Shown: positions 6,865-13,786, counted from the stretch's first letter. The stretch: DNA of 14,213 nt from an uncultured Collinsella sp. (GCA_902464645.1 CABQKL010000053.1:1-14213), one strand, 5' to 3'. Numbers and translations: made by a program. The notes: generated by a model not told the origin, from the sequence alone.

Positions 6865-8265
6865 CTACTCTCCTCGCAGGTAGGCTTTGACGTCTTCTTC
6901 AATCGGGTCGTATAAGTCGGGGGCAATGCCGATGTACTTGCACGCCTCGTAGAGCACCGGCACCACGTTGGCGTGAATGGCGACGCAGTGGTGGATGTAG
7001 GGACCCTCGACGATCTTGGCCTCGAGGCGCTTGAGGTTGTCGACCTCGACCCACAGGTAGGTGCCCATGCCGGCCGGGCCGTCGATGCCGCGGGCGTTGC
7101 CCAGTAGCAGCGAGTACTCGCCGTTGTCACCGTCAAAGCGGGCAAGGGTGAGGTCGCCGTGCTTGGCCTCGGCCGTCAGCGCGCCGGGGTGATCGAAAGC
7201 CAGCGGGTAGGTGAGCTTGGGCTTGACGGCCGCGCAGCTGCAGGGCCAGGGGCCGCAATGCTGCAGCAGCTCGCCGTTCTCGTTATCGGGATGGCGCACG
7301 GTCCAGTCGGCGAACATGCCGCGGTGACGGCCCAGGTCGGCGGCCTCGACCATCAGCGCGGTGATGGCGCCGTGGATATCGGTCTCGCATACGATAGGAA
7401 TGCCCATCTCGTTGAGGATGGCGTTGGCGGCGCAGGGCATAATGCCCAGCTCGTCCTGCAGAGCGTTCCAGCACTGAATGGCACCGGCGTTGCAGCCATA
7501 CTTCTCGACCAAGCGCTTCATGGCGATGGCAAGACCGGCGACCGCAGGGACCTTGTCCTCGGGGATGCAGATCTCAAAGCTGTCGTTGATGTGGGCAAGC
7601 ATGGCGGCCATGGCCTGCTCGTCGGCCTGGGCGTCGCGCACAGCCTGGACAAGTTCGGTCATGGGGATAGGCGAAAGCTGGATGTTGAACTTCTCGAGCA
7701 GCTCGCCCTCGTTGCACATGGTCGACCAGAAGTCGAATGGACGGGTGGCCATCTGCAGGATGCGGGTGTGCTTGAAGGTCTTGACCACGTTGCAAACGGC
7801 CAAAAAGTCCCAAACGCCGCGCTCGAACTCGGGGTCGGTCAGGCGGCAGTTGGTCATGTAGGTGAAGGGAACCTGGAAGCGGCGCAGGACCTTGCCGGTG
7901 GCGAACAGACCGCACTGGCTATCGCGCAGGCGCGTGCCGTCGGGCTCGGGGCGCTCGTCGCGCGGGCCCCACAGCAGCACGGGCAGGCCGAGCTCGCGGG
8001 CAAGGCGAGCGCAAACGTACTCGGTGCCAAAGTTGGCGTGGCACAGCATAATGCCATCGACGCCCTCGGCGCGGAATTTCTTGACGATAGGCTCAATGTG
8101 GCTGTCGTCGAACAGCAGGCCCTCGTCATTGATGTCGTCGATATCCACGATGTCGACGCCGATCTCGCGCAGGCGATCAGCCGTCAGGCCGCGATACTTG
8201 ATTGCGTCCGGCGCGCTAAAGATGCTGCGGCGCGTTGGCACAAAGCCGAGCTTGATCTTGTCCAT
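6865..8265 (-). CDS. L-fucose/L-arabinose isomerase-family protein
   Basis: A 466-aa cytoplasmic protein of the fucose/arabinose isomerase superfamily, which interconverts aldoses and ketoses using a divalent metal. Likely metal and catalytic residues are E294 and D296 in IVCETDIHGA, D320 downstream, the GELLQHCGPWP block (331-341, H336) and the C-terminal GPYIHHCVAIHAN (H425, H426, H431). The N-terminal third holds Rossmann-like stretches such as GIMLCHANFGTE (71-82). It is shorter than classical FucI (about 590 aa), so it belongs to the uncharacterised or differently specific branch. The ATG at 8265 follows GGGGAGG by 6 bases. It is first in the operon with the transketolase halves and kinase, directly behind a promoter and operator region. 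I propose an aldopentose isomerase, with D-apiose the most attractive substrate from gene company; fucose or arabinose would normally bring aldolase or epimerase genes, which are absent. Confidence 0.82.
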   Translation of the reverse strand: MDKIKLGFVPTRRSIFSAPDAIKYRGLTADRLREIGVDIVDIDDINDEGLLFDDSHIEPIVKKFRAEGVDGIMLCHANFGTEYVCARLARELGLPVLLWGPRDERPEPDGTRLRDSQCGLFATGKVLRRFQVPFTYMTNCRLTDPEFERGVWDFLAVCNVVKTFKHTRILQMATRPFDFWSTMCNEGELLEKFNIQLSPIPMTELVQAVRDAQADEQAMAAMLAHINDSFEICIPEDKVPAVAGLAIAMKRLVEKYGCNAGAIQCWNALQDELGIMPCAANAILNEMGIPIVCETDIHGAITALMVEAADLGRHRGMFADWTVRHPDNENGELLQHCGPWPCSCAAVKPKLTYPLAFDHPGALTAEAKHGDLTLARFDGDNGEYSLLLGNARGIDGPAGMGTYLWVEVDNLKRLEAKIVEGPYIHHCVAIHANVVPVLYEACKYIGIAPDLYDPIEEDVKAYLRGE

Positions 8266-8291
8266 GTACGTCCTCCCCTAATCACATGTTC

Positions 8292-8328
8292 AGTAAACAG
8301 ACGCATGTTTCGTTTTGTTCTGTTTACT
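8292..8328 (-). promoter_or_regulatory. operator-like inverted repeat in the isomerase leader
   Basis: AGTAAACAG (8292-8300) and CTGTTTACT (8320-8328) are perfect 9-bp inverted arms 19 bases apart, between the predicted promoter and the isomerase start. They share the TAAAC/GTTTA core with sites at 8373, 8394, 8405 and upstream of the LacI gene, so they are likely targets of that regulator. Confidence 0.55.
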
Positions 8329-8347
8329 AAATGTTTTACTCTTTTGT

Positions 8348-8376
8348 TTAATAGTCTAGCGCGAAAGTCCCGTAAA
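8348..8376 (-). promoter_or_regulatory. predicted promoter of the isomerase-transketolase operon
   Basis: On the minus strand TTTACG (plus 8371-8376) and TATTAA (plus 8348-8353) are separated by exactly 17 bases, each matching four of six sigma70 consensus positions. The start of transcription would be near 8341, giving a leader of about 75 bases that contains the inverted repeat. Confidence 0.5.
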
Positions 8377-8410
8377 CGGTAGAGAAATCAGCCTAAACGG
8401 TATGTAAACA
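8373..8410. promoter_or_regulatory. direct repeats TAAACGGTA spaced 21 bases
   Basis: TAAACGGTA occurs at 8373-8381 and 8394-8402, starts 21 bases apart, about two helical turns, and TGTAAACA follows at 8403-8410. The first copy overlaps the predicted -35 box. They look like regulator-binding half-sites. Confidence 0.5.
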
Positions 8411-8431
8411 AACTGAACATACAAGGGAAAC

Positions 8432-8457
8432 AAAAAGAGGGCCCCGAAGGACCCTCT
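8432..8457 (-). terminator. intrinsic terminator of the LacI-family gene
   Basis: On the minus strand AGAGGGTCC pairs with GGGCCCTCT (one G-T wobble) around a TTCG tetraloop, followed by TTTTT. It separates the regulator gene from the isomerase operon promoter. Confidence 0.9.
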
Positions 8458-8523
8458 CTTAGTAGCGTTAGATATGGCTGCCTTAGCGAGCTTTGCCGCC
8501 CTGCGCCCCGGCGTTTTCTTCGC

Positions 8524-9534
8524 CTAGATCTCGCACACGCTCTGGCGCTCGACAAAGTAGGTCGACACGGCCGTCTTGCAGGTATAGCTCTTGGGGTTGC
8601 GGATGTTGCCCACCAGGCGACGCACCGCGATCTCGCCCACCTCGTGCTTGGGAACATGCACCGTGGTGAGCGGCGGGTTGGAGAAGGCGCCCAAAGACAG
8701 GTCGTCAAAGCCGATGATCGAGACATCCTCGGGCACGCGAATACCGTGCTCGTTGAACGCGCGCATGGCACCCACGGCGAGCACGTCGTTCTCGGCAAAG
8801 AAAGCCGTCGGCAGATCGTCGCGAGAGACGTTGTCGAGCCACACGCCCATGTCGCGATAGGCACCCTCGAGCGTGGTGCCCAACGTGACACGCCATGCCG
8901 GATTGGCCTCGAGGCCCGCGTCCTCAAGCGCTTGGCGATAGCCGCGCTCGCGGTCCTTAAAGTTGCGGATCCGAAGGTCGCCCGCCAGATAGCCGATTTG
9001 CCTGTGGCCTTTCTCGATAAGGTAATCCACGGCACGCAGCACCGAATCGGTGTTGGCGATGACCACGGCATCGAAGTACTGGCGATCGCTCCAGCCGTCG
9101 AGCACAATCAGGTGGGCGGCAGCGTCGGCGAACAGGGCGTAGTCCTCCTCGCCCAGCTCGGTACCCATCAGCACGATGGCGGCCGACGGGTCGGCGATCA
9201 GGCCCTCGACCTGCGGGCGCACGGCGTCCAGGTCGCTAAAGTCGAGCGAGACAAAGCTCGTGCTCATGCCGTGGCGACGCGCCTGGCGCTCCACGCCCTC
9301 GATGACCGCGGGATGGAAGGTGCTCTCGTCCAGGATGGCGCCCGTCTTGCGCGCAAGCACAAACTGGATGCTCTCGAGCTGCGTCGACTGCTGATAGCCA
9401 AGCGACTGCGCGCACTCCAGGATGACCTTGGCGGTCTCCTCGCTCACGCTGCGCTTGCGGTTGAGCGCGTTGGACACGGTTGCGGGCGAAAAGCCGGTAA
9501 TGCGGCTGATCTCGCGGACGCTTGCTTTAGCCAT
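8524..9534 (-). CDS. LacI-family transcriptional regulator
   Basis: A 336-aa regulator with an N-terminal LacI helix-turn-helix (ASVREISRITGFSPATVSNA, residues 4-23, then the hinge helix region near 40-55) and a periplasmic-binding-like ligand domain (about 60-330) containing IVLDGW, GYLAGD, AFFAENDVLAVG and VSIIGFDDL blocks. Such proteins bind palindromic operators and respond to a sugar or sugar phosphate. I start it at the ATG at 9534, where AGGGGG lies 5 bases upstream; the frame extends 27 codons further without family similarity. It lies immediately upstream of, and in the same direction as, the isomerase operon but ends in its own terminator. The same TAAAC half-sites occur before both, so it probably controls that operon and itself. 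The recognition-helix residues S16, P17 and A18 could be used to predict its operator. Confidence 0.93.
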   Translation of the reverse strand: MAKASVREISRITGFSPATVSNALNRKRSVSEETAKVILECAQSLGYQQSTQLESIQFVLARKTGAILDESTFHPAVIEGVERQARRHGMSTSFVSLDFSDLDAVRPQVEGLIADPSAAIVLMGTELGEEDYALFADAAAHLIVLDGWSDRQYFDAVVIANTDSVLRAVDYLIEKGHRQIGYLAGDLRIRNFKDRERGYRQALEDAGLEANPAWRVTLGTTLEGAYRDMGVWLDNVSRDDLPTAFFAENDVLAVGAMRAFNEHGIRVPEDVSIIGFDDLSLGAFSNPPLTTVHVPKHEVGEIAVRRLVGNIRNPKSYTCKTAVSTYFVERQSVCEI

Positions 9535-9595
9535 CGTTCCCCCTAGCATCGGTCGCGGCCGAGCATCGTGGCTTGACCGCCCCGTGGCTCGGCAA

Positions 9596-9652
9596 CTAAA
9601 CGACCGCAAATTCAATCTAAACAGAATAGTAAATGTTTAATAGCTAGTTTAG
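9596..9652. promoter_or_regulatory. operator cluster upstream of the LacI-family gene
   Basis: TAAACA (9618-9623) and TGTTTA (9634-9639) form an inverted repeat with a 10-base gap. Additional half-sites are TAAACGA (9596-9602) and GTTTAG (9647-9652). The set resembles the sites before the isomerase and overlaps the predicted regulator promoter, which suggests autoregulation. Confidence 0.5.
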
Positions 9653-9663
9653 CCTGTTGTCAA
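9637..9663 (-). promoter_or_regulatory. predicted promoter of the LacI-family gene
   Basis: The minus strand has a perfect TTGACA (plus 9658-9663) followed after 15 bases by TATTAA (plus 9637-9642), or after 17 bases by the poorer TTAAAC. No terminator is seen between the upstream glucosidase stop and this point, so some read-through is possible. Confidence 0.5.
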
Positions 9664-9716
9664 GCGAAGTGGCACGACTATTCCCCCAACGGGCGCATTT
9701 GTCCATCTTAACGTTA

Positions 9717-11135
9717 TTACGCAAGGTCTTCGCCATTGCTTGCTATTACGCGTCGGTACCATTCGAAGCTTTTCTTTTTACGTCTCTCAAACGAGCCCGC
9801 ACCGCTATCGTCTCGATCGACATAGATAAACCCGTAGCGCTTACGCATCTGTCCTGTGGCGACCGAAACCAAATCGATCGGGCCCCAACAGGTATATCCC
9901 ATGAGTTCCACCCCGTCGAGCTCGACGGTCTCCCTCATCGCCTCGATGTGGGCCCGCAGGTATTCAACTCGATAGTCGTCTTCTATTTCACCCGAATCTT
10001 CCGGCACATCAGGAGCACCCAAACCGTTTTCGACGATGAACAGCGGCTTTTGATAGCGATCCCAGATTTCATTCATGGTGACGCGCAGCCCTTTGGGGTC
10101 GATAAACCTCCCCCAAGGCTCCTGTTTTAGATACGGATTAGGCGCCGAGCGAAGAAGGTTCGAATCGAACTGACCTTCCGCATGCGCTTTTGCGACGCGC
10201 GTCGAGTAATACGAAAACGAGACGAAATCGACCAGGTTTGCAGCCAGTACTTCGCGGTCATCATCCCGATAGGGCACCTCAAAACCATGGCGGGCGTATT
10301 CCTTGAGAACATAGCTCGGGTACGCACCGCGCACCTGGACGTCGGTAAACATGTAATGGCTGCGATTCTCAGCCTGCGCAGCCAGCACATCGTCCGGATC
10401 ACATGTAGCCGGATAGAAGACACCTGCGTTGAGCATGCAACCGATCTTCGCCCCAGGGCACAGTTCATGACACGCCCCGACCGCACGGGCGCTCGCAACC
10501 AATACATGGTGCACGGCCGTGTGAACCGTTGCATAGCGATTCTCCCCTTGCTCGAAGATGATCCCCGCCGCCATAAAGCACGCCTGCGTCATGATGTTGA
10601 TCTCGTTAAAGGTCAGCCAATAATTGACCAATCCCCGATAGCGCTCGAACACGGTACGCGAATATCGCTCGAACAGGTCGACCAACCTGCGATCGCGCCA
10701 TCCGCCATACGCATCGACGAGATGCATGGGGACATCATAGTGGTTGAGCGTCACCAAAGGCTCAATGTCATGCGCGCGACACGTCCTAAAAACATCCTCG
10801 TAAAAGGCAAGGCCTTCTTCATTGGGCTCGGCTTCGTCTCCTTTGGGAAAAATGCGGCTCCAGGCGATTGATAAGCGCAGGCATTTAAAACCCATCTGGG
10901 CAAACAGTTCAATATCCTGCTTGTACCTATGGTAAAAATCAATGCCCTTGCGAGCGGGATAGAAGCTGTCGGGTGCCAACGCACGCGGATCAAGGTCTCC
11001 CCGCATGACGTCCATGCGTTGATCGCCAAACGGCAGCATGTCGGAATTGGCTAAACCGCGACCGCCTTCGTTCCATCCTCCCTCGCACTGGTTTGCAGCC
11101 AGAGCCCCGCCCCATAAAAAATCTTCTCTAAACAT
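9717..11135 (-). CDS. 6-phospho-beta-glucosidase, GH1 family, of the PTS operon
   Basis: A 472-aa GH1 enzyme that hydrolyses phosphorylated beta-glucosides delivered by the adjoining permease. FLWGGALAANQCEGG opens the protein; acid/base E178 is in TFNEIN; nucleophile E369 is in IVENGLG; S424, K432 and Y434 in the WGPIDLVSVATG to RKRYGF segment form the 6-phosphate site. The start is the ATG at 11135, whose product aligns with its paralogue at 226-1656; a longer frame upstream covers the intergenic hairpins and is not coding-like. AAAGGAC lies about 10 bases before it, a rather long spacing. It is the third gene of the licT-permease-glucosidase set, 146 bases after the permease. Its wording at wobble positions looks more A/T-rich than the isomerase and kinase genes, so a different acquisition history is possible. 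Confidence 0.93.
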   Translation of the reverse strand: MFREDFLWGGALAANQCEGGWNEGGRGLANSDMLPFGDQRMDVMRGDLDPRALAPDSFYPARKGIDFYHRYKQDIELFAQMGFKCLRLSIAWSRIFPKGDEAEPNEEGLAFYEDVFRTCRAHDIEPLVTLNHYDVPMHLVDAYGGWRDRRLVDLFERYSRTVFERYRGLVNYWLTFNEINIMTQACFMAAGIIFEQGENRYATVHTAVHHVLVASARAVGACHELCPGAKIGCMLNAGVFYPATCDPDDVLAAQAENRSHYMFTDVQVRGAYPSYVLKEYARHGFEVPYRDDDREVLAANLVDFVSFSYYSTRVAKAHAEGQFDSNLLRSAPNPYLKQEPWGRFIDPKGLRVTMNEIWDRYQKPLFIVENGLGAPDVPEDSGEIEDDYRVEYLRAHIEAMRETVELDGVELMGYTCWGPIDLVSVATGQMRKRYGFIYVDRDDSGAGSFERRKKKSFEWYRRVIASNGEDLA

Positions 11136-11200
11136 TATGGTGTCGTCCTTTCTATCAAATTCCCGGCCCACACTGTCGAACGCAACGGACTCGGCAAGTG

Positions 11201-11251
11201 CCGCGCAACAGCACAGTACCGTTGCGCGGCCAAGGGGTCGGACCGCGCAAC
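11201..11251 (-). promoter_or_regulatory. triple repeat able to form two exclusive hairpins
   Basis: CCGCGCAAC (11201-11209), its inverse complement GTTGCGCGG (11221-11229) and CCGCGCAAC again (11243-11251) lie between permease stop and glucosidase start. The middle copy can pair with either neighbour, with loops of 11 or 13 bases. No T-run follows, so it is not an intrinsic terminator. It may be an mRNA processing or stability element, or a switch controlling the glucosidase. Confidence 0.6.
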
Positions 11252-11281
11252 GGCTGGGGAGCATATTTGTGTAGTAGCCTC

Positions 11282-12730
11282 TTATGCCTCGACGGATTCA
11301 ACGGCCTCAGAATCGCCGCTCTTGGACTTCAACGGCATCTTCTCCTGTCCTTCAAATCCAAAAATCATCGCCAACGCAAACGTCACGGCAGCGCCAGCAA
11401 GACACCCGATGGTGCCAGGGATGATATCCTGAGCAAACATGAGCACGTTCATCCATGGGAAACCAACGCCAGTGAAGATATAGACGTTGGCATGAAGAAG
11501 GCTTACCAGCAGACCACCGACAGCACCACCAATCATGTTCCAGGCAAGAGCCTTCTTGTCGCGAAACAGGATGCCGTAGATGATGGGCTCACTCACGCGA
11601 CCGAAGGCATAGGTGATGAACAAGTTCCAGCCCGTGGCTCGACTCTCCTTGCCCTTAGCGCGCAGGCCATAGGCGAGCGCGATGGCAAGCGTGGTGTAGG
11701 CTACAACCGCGGTGCCGGGGTATAAGATGGCGTCGTAACCGTTCTGGAGCGCGGCGGGCAATATGGCGGTATAGATCGGCACGTGCATGCCGGTGGCGAT
11801 GATCAGATTCCAGAATGCGCCGATAACCGCGGTCGCAGCGGGACCGGCAACAGAGGCGAGCCAAATGATGAAATCGGCCACAAGGCCCATGACAAATTGG
11901 ACGGCAGGGCCGCAGAGGCACAGCGCGACCGGCAACATCACGAGCACCGTACCCACGGGTACGATCAGAATGCGCAACATATCAGGCGAGATCTTCTTAA
12001 AGAAGCGCTCAACATAGGACTGGGCCCAGGTGATCAAGATGACCGGAAGAACAGCCTGGGTGTAGTTGACGAGCTGCATGGGGATGCCGAAGACGCTGAA
12101 AGGCTTTCCGTCCTCAACAATAGCGAGCATGTCGGGATAAATCATCACAACAGCGATGAGCAGTGCCAGCACAGGACTCGTTTTGAACTTCTTAGCCGAG
12201 CTATAGGCGGCAAACACCGGGAAGTAGTAATACGCCGCATCGCCCACCAGGGAAAGGATCCGATACAGGTCGCTCGTTTCGGACATAAAACCGGCGCCTT
12301 CGGGCCCAAACAGAATAACGAGCATCTTGAAGATACCGGCGACACAAAAGATCGGAAGGATCGGGGTGATAGCGCCGCTCACGGCATCGAGCAGCTGATT
12401 GAAGAGGTGCTTGGGCGCCAAGCGCTCCTTCCAGCTAAGCTGAGGGCCATCGAGTTCCTCGTCAATCGATGCCGTGACCTCGAATCCGCCCTGCTTACAA
12501 ACCTCGTCGTAGACCTTGTCGACCGTGGGCCCGACCACCAGCTGCACCTGCCCTCCGGCGTGCACGACGCTGATGATAGACGAGATGTCCTCAAGCTTCT
12601 CATCATTCGAGAGGCTTTCATCCTTGAGGTTGAAGCGCAGGCGCGTCATGCAATGCGTAACCGAAGCCACGTTTTCCGCCCCGCCCACAGTGGAGAGAAT
12701 CTGCTCTGCCACCTTTTTGTAATTTGCCAT
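11282..12730 (-). CDS. PTS beta-glucoside permease EIIBC
   Basis: A 482-aa membrane permease that imports and phosphorylates beta-glucosides. The EIIB domain (about 1-90) has the phospho-Cys C27 in VTHCMTRLRF. The EIIC domain (about 105-460) is hydrophobic with many transmembrane stretches and carries GMHVPIY (H315) and GRVSEPIIYG (E381), the conserved active-site blocks of the glucose-superfamily EIIC. The chain ends in a charged tail near 460-482, and no EIIA domain is present, unlike E. coli BglF; a separate EIIA elsewhere must supply phosphate. Two ATGs stand side by side; I use that at 12730 because AAAGGAG is 6 bases before it and only 3 before the other. Upstream lie the RAT-like element and a possible site-hiding hairpin; downstream is the glucosidase. 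Confidence 0.93.
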   Translation of the reverse strand: MANYKKVAEQILSTVGGAENVASVTHCMTRLRFNLKDESLSNDEKLEDISSIISVVHAGGQVQLVVGPTVDKVYDEVCKQGGFEVTASIDEELDGPQLSWKERLAPKHLFNQLLDAVSGAITPILPIFCVAGIFKMLVILFGPEGAGFMSETSDLYRILSLVGDAAYYYFPVFAAYSSAKKFKTSPVLALLIAVVMIYPDMLAIVEDGKPFSVFGIPMQLVNYTQAVLPVILITWAQSYVERFFKKISPDMLRILIVPVGTVLVMLPVALCLCGPAVQFVMGLVADFIIWLASVAGPAATAVIGAFWNLIIATGMHVPIYTAILPAALQNGYDAILYPGTAVVAYTTLAIALAYGLRAKGKESRATGWNLFITYAFGRVSEPIIYGILFRDKKALAWNMIGGAVGGLLVSLLHANVYIFTGVGFPWMNVLMFAQDIIPGTIGCLAGAAVTFALAMIFGFEGQEKMPLKSKSGDSEAVESVEA

Positions 12731-12738
12731 CATTGGCT

Positions 12739-12778
12739 CCTTTGCACAATCTTGGCTTACTGTTCGAATCGGCAAAGG
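12739..12778 (-). promoter_or_regulatory. possible Shine-Dalgarno-hiding stem before the permease
   Basis: On the minus strand CCTTTGC (plus 12772-12778) is perfectly complementary to GCAAAGG (plus 12739-12745), the latter being the main part of the permease ribosome-binding site. The intervening loop is 26 bases. The first two C of this arm are also the closing CC of the RAT-like element, so the two structures exclude each other. Confidence 0.45.
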
Positions 12779-12809
12779 TCATGCCCCGAATGGCTACGGG
12801 TTACAATCC
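12777..12809 (-). promoter_or_regulatory. RAT-like antiterminator element C, overlapping the licT stop
   Basis: Minus-strand GGATTGTAACCC, then CCCG pairing with CGGG around an 8-base loop, then GGCATGACC: the layout of the BglG/LicT RAT (GGATTGTTACTG, loop, CAGGCAAAACC). Its first 9 bases are the last two sense codons and stop of the antiterminator gene. No T-run terminator follows before the permease. Confidence 0.7.
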
Positions 12810-13640
12810 TTTTTTGGAGATGATCCGGTTGAGATGGATCATCAGATAGAGTTCCTCCTCCTCGGAGAGCGTGGCGTCCCACGTTTCACGACAATAGGAA
12901 CCGATATGCTTCACGCACTCTGCCAACTGCGGAAACTCCTCACGAAAGTTCTTGTACATCTGCATGTTGGCGCTGTTCAGCGACTCGCCGGCTTGAATGC
13001 GCTTGAACAGGTACCGCAGATGCGTGGCGAAGCGGGTGAAATCAAAGGAATCGCGGTCGACAATAATGCGGAAATCGCTTTCGAGAATCTCGATAACGTC
13101 CTCGAGCATATCGTCGAACTGCTTTGCGGGCTCGGCCGTGGCTTTGACGGCTTCAACAACCCGTGCGTTCACGAGATTCATCGCAATACTGGCAATCTCA
13201 TCCTTGGGAAGCCGCTCTCCGAGCTCCTTCTCGAGTCGCATGACGATAAACTGGGCAGCCTTGTATTCCTTCGGATACGTCTCCCGCACTTCATAGGCAA
13301 GAGGCATCGCGATGCGGACCCCCTTTTGGGCTCGCGCAACGGCAAACGACAGGTGATCAGCCATGAACAGCGTCGCATTGGTCGAGAGGTCGTAGGGCAG
13401 TTCGTTGGCAACGATGTCCATAACTTTCGCCGCAAACATCACGATATCCGAGGGAAGATCCCTCATGACATCTTGTCCTTTAGGATCAATGTCGTAAAAC
13501 GTATGCTCGATTTTAGAAAGAGGGAGCTCTCGAGGAAAATCTCCGCCGAAACCGACGCCCCTGCCCATGGCGATGACATCTCGCCCCTGTCCGTCACGGC
13601 AAAGAACCGCGTTGTTGTTAAGCTTTTTAATTGCAAGCAT
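12801..13640 (-). CDS. licT: BglG/LicT-family transcriptional antiterminator
   Basis: A 279-aa RNA-binding antiterminator. The N-terminal CAT domain (1-58; AIKKLNNNAVL, GRGVGFG, KIEHTF) binds RAT hairpins in nascent mRNA. PRD1 (about 65-170) and PRD2 (about 175-279) are the phosphorylation domains. H96 (ADHLSFA) fits the first PRD1 His; the second, normally His in an IALHxxNA context, appears to be N155 in SIAMNLVNA. PRD2 keeps H207 (FATHLRY) and H269 (LMIHLNR). The ATG at 13640 has AAGGAGG 6 bases upstream; upstream codons overlap the terminator and are leader. It sits behind two RAT-like elements and a terminator, so it should control its own synthesis as well as the permease and glucosidase that follow. 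The symbol is by family and context; bglG or sacY-type naming would be equally defensible. Confidence 0.93.
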   Translation of the reverse strand: MLAIKKLNNNAVLCRDGQGRDVIAMGRGVGFGGDFPRELPLSKIEHTFYDIDPKGQDVMRDLPSDIVMFAAKVMDIVANELPYDLSTNATLFMADHLSFAVARAQKGVRIAMPLAYEVRETYPKEYKAAQFIVMRLEKELGERLPKDEIASIAMNLVNARVVEAVKATAEPAKQFDDMLEDVIEILESDFRIIVDRDSFDFTRFATHLRYLFKRIQAGESLNSANMQMYKNFREEFPQLAECVKHIGSYCRETWDATLSEEEELYLMIHLNRIISKKGL

Positions 13641-13669
13641 GGTGAACCTCCTTTCAAGAACACTCACAG

Positions 13670-13712
13670 AAAAAGGCATGATAGCCAATAGCAGTGCTAT
13701 TGCGGTCATGCC
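13670..13712 (-). terminator. regulated intrinsic terminator in the licT leader
   Basis: On the minus strand GGCATGA (plus 13706-13712) pairs with TCATGCC (plus 13675-13681), and inside it CAATAG pairs with CTATTG around a CACTG loop, with a small internal loop between. TTTTT follows directly. Its 5' arm is the 3' half of RAT-like element B, the expected mutually exclusive arrangement. Confidence 0.88.
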
Positions 13713-13726
13713 TTACGTAACAATCC
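13704..13726 (-). promoter_or_regulatory. RAT-like element B, overlapping the terminator
   Basis: The minus strand reads GGATTGTTAC, GTAA, GGCATGACC (with one G shared at the junction). Both conserved halves of a RAT are present, but the apical stem is reduced to a single C-G pair capped by a GUAA (GNRA-type) tetraloop. Nine bases overlap the terminator arm, so protein binding here would block termination. Confidence 0.65.
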
Positions 13727-13742
13727 GTGTTGTATTGCTCTT

Positions 13743-13772
13743 GGGCATGCCTCCACACAGGAGTAACAATCC
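13743..13772 (-). promoter_or_regulatory. RAT-like element A in the licT leader
   Basis: On the minus strand GGATTGTTACTCC, a TGTGT loop and GGAGGCATGCCC form a full-size RAT: the CTCC/GGAG apical stem, TTG against CAT, and the closing GG/CC pair. It lies 16 bases upstream of element B. Confidence 0.75.
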
Positions 13773-13786
13773 AAGATGCAGAATGC

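Noticed and set aside
5020..8382. Plus-strand frames opposite transketolase and isomerase genes
   Set aside because: They mirror real minus-strand genes that have ribosome-binding sites, motifs and tight operon spacing.
11201..11251. Intrinsic terminator between permease and glucosidase
   Set aside because: Neither alternative hairpin is followed by a T-run on the minus strand.
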